Shown one piece after another: positions 30,864 to 30,865 of a stretch of DNA of 30,865 bases. Positions within the stretch are counted from its first letter, which is position 1. Each line of letters starts with the position of its first letter. The notes beneath the pieces were generated by a model. It did no database searches, was not told where the DNA came from, and saw nothing but the letters and a program-made list of their open reading frames with translations. Source of the stretch: a virus. Where the stretch lies: positions 1-30,865 of IMG/VR virus record IMGVR_UViG_3300047481_000781. One strand, 5' to 3'. The position numbers and the translations under genes were made by a program.

Positions 30864-30865
30864 GG

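Noticed and set aside
1-30865. CRISPR array, insertion sequence, integrase or attachment sites
   Set aside because: No regularly spaced repeats, transposase motifs, terminal inverted repeats or recombinase genes were seen.

Overview
The window looks like a contiguous piece of a tailed phage (Caudoviricetes) with siphovirus-type morphogenesis genes. It is probably from an uncultured aquatic or marine phage: the many short adhesin-like fibre genes and their filler sequence resemble marine metagenomic phage genomes. This is judged from the sequence alone and the host is not identifiable. No host housekeeping gene, tRNA, integrase or lysogeny gene was recognised, so it reads as a lytic phage. It starts inside a gene at the left edge and runs off the right edge.

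Layout on the + strand. 3-2671 is a tightly overlapping accessory cluster: a GT-B-like glycosyltransferase, two HNH-like homing-endonuclease relatives, a short coiled-coil protein and two unknowns. 2681-8549 holds tail-fibre/adhesin genes, ending in a fibre-tail adaptor. 8551-14148 is the packaging and head module: small and large terminase, portal, a holin-like membrane protein, two small proteins, scaffold and major capsid protein (MCP). The MCP gene is split by a compact group I intron (13838-14051). After a terminator and a new promoter, 14278-22500 is the connector and tail module. It includes a tail-chaperone gene pair joined by a programmed -1 frameshift, a 688-aa tape measure, distal tail proteins, a GNAT-like gene and a gpJ-like tail-tip protein. 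22503-25687 holds more fibre genes and a small zinc-ribbon gene. 25688-26392 has no convincing protein gene but is dense in hairpins and starts with a phage promoter motif; I think it is a structured non-coding RNA locus. It ends at a perfect sigma70-type promoter that fires at or next to the start codon of a 65-aa gene.

On the - strand (26628-30296) are a zinc-ribbon protein, a GT9-like glycosyltransferase, a SAM methyltransferase, a conserved unknown and a beta-class DNA methyltransferase. The last ~570 bases are poor in recognisable genes.

Regulation. The motif [C/G/A]ATAAATA recurs ten times exactly, plus one weaker copy, on both strands and always at gene or operon boundaries. It matches the late-promoter core of T4-type phages (TATAAATA, read by the gp55 sigma factor). 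None of the structural genes here is T4-like, which suggests a siphovirus using a T4-type late-transcription system. The strongest candidates for something new are the hairpin-rich locus at 25688-26392, the intron in the capsid gene, and the T4-like late-promoter array with several nearly leaderless starts.
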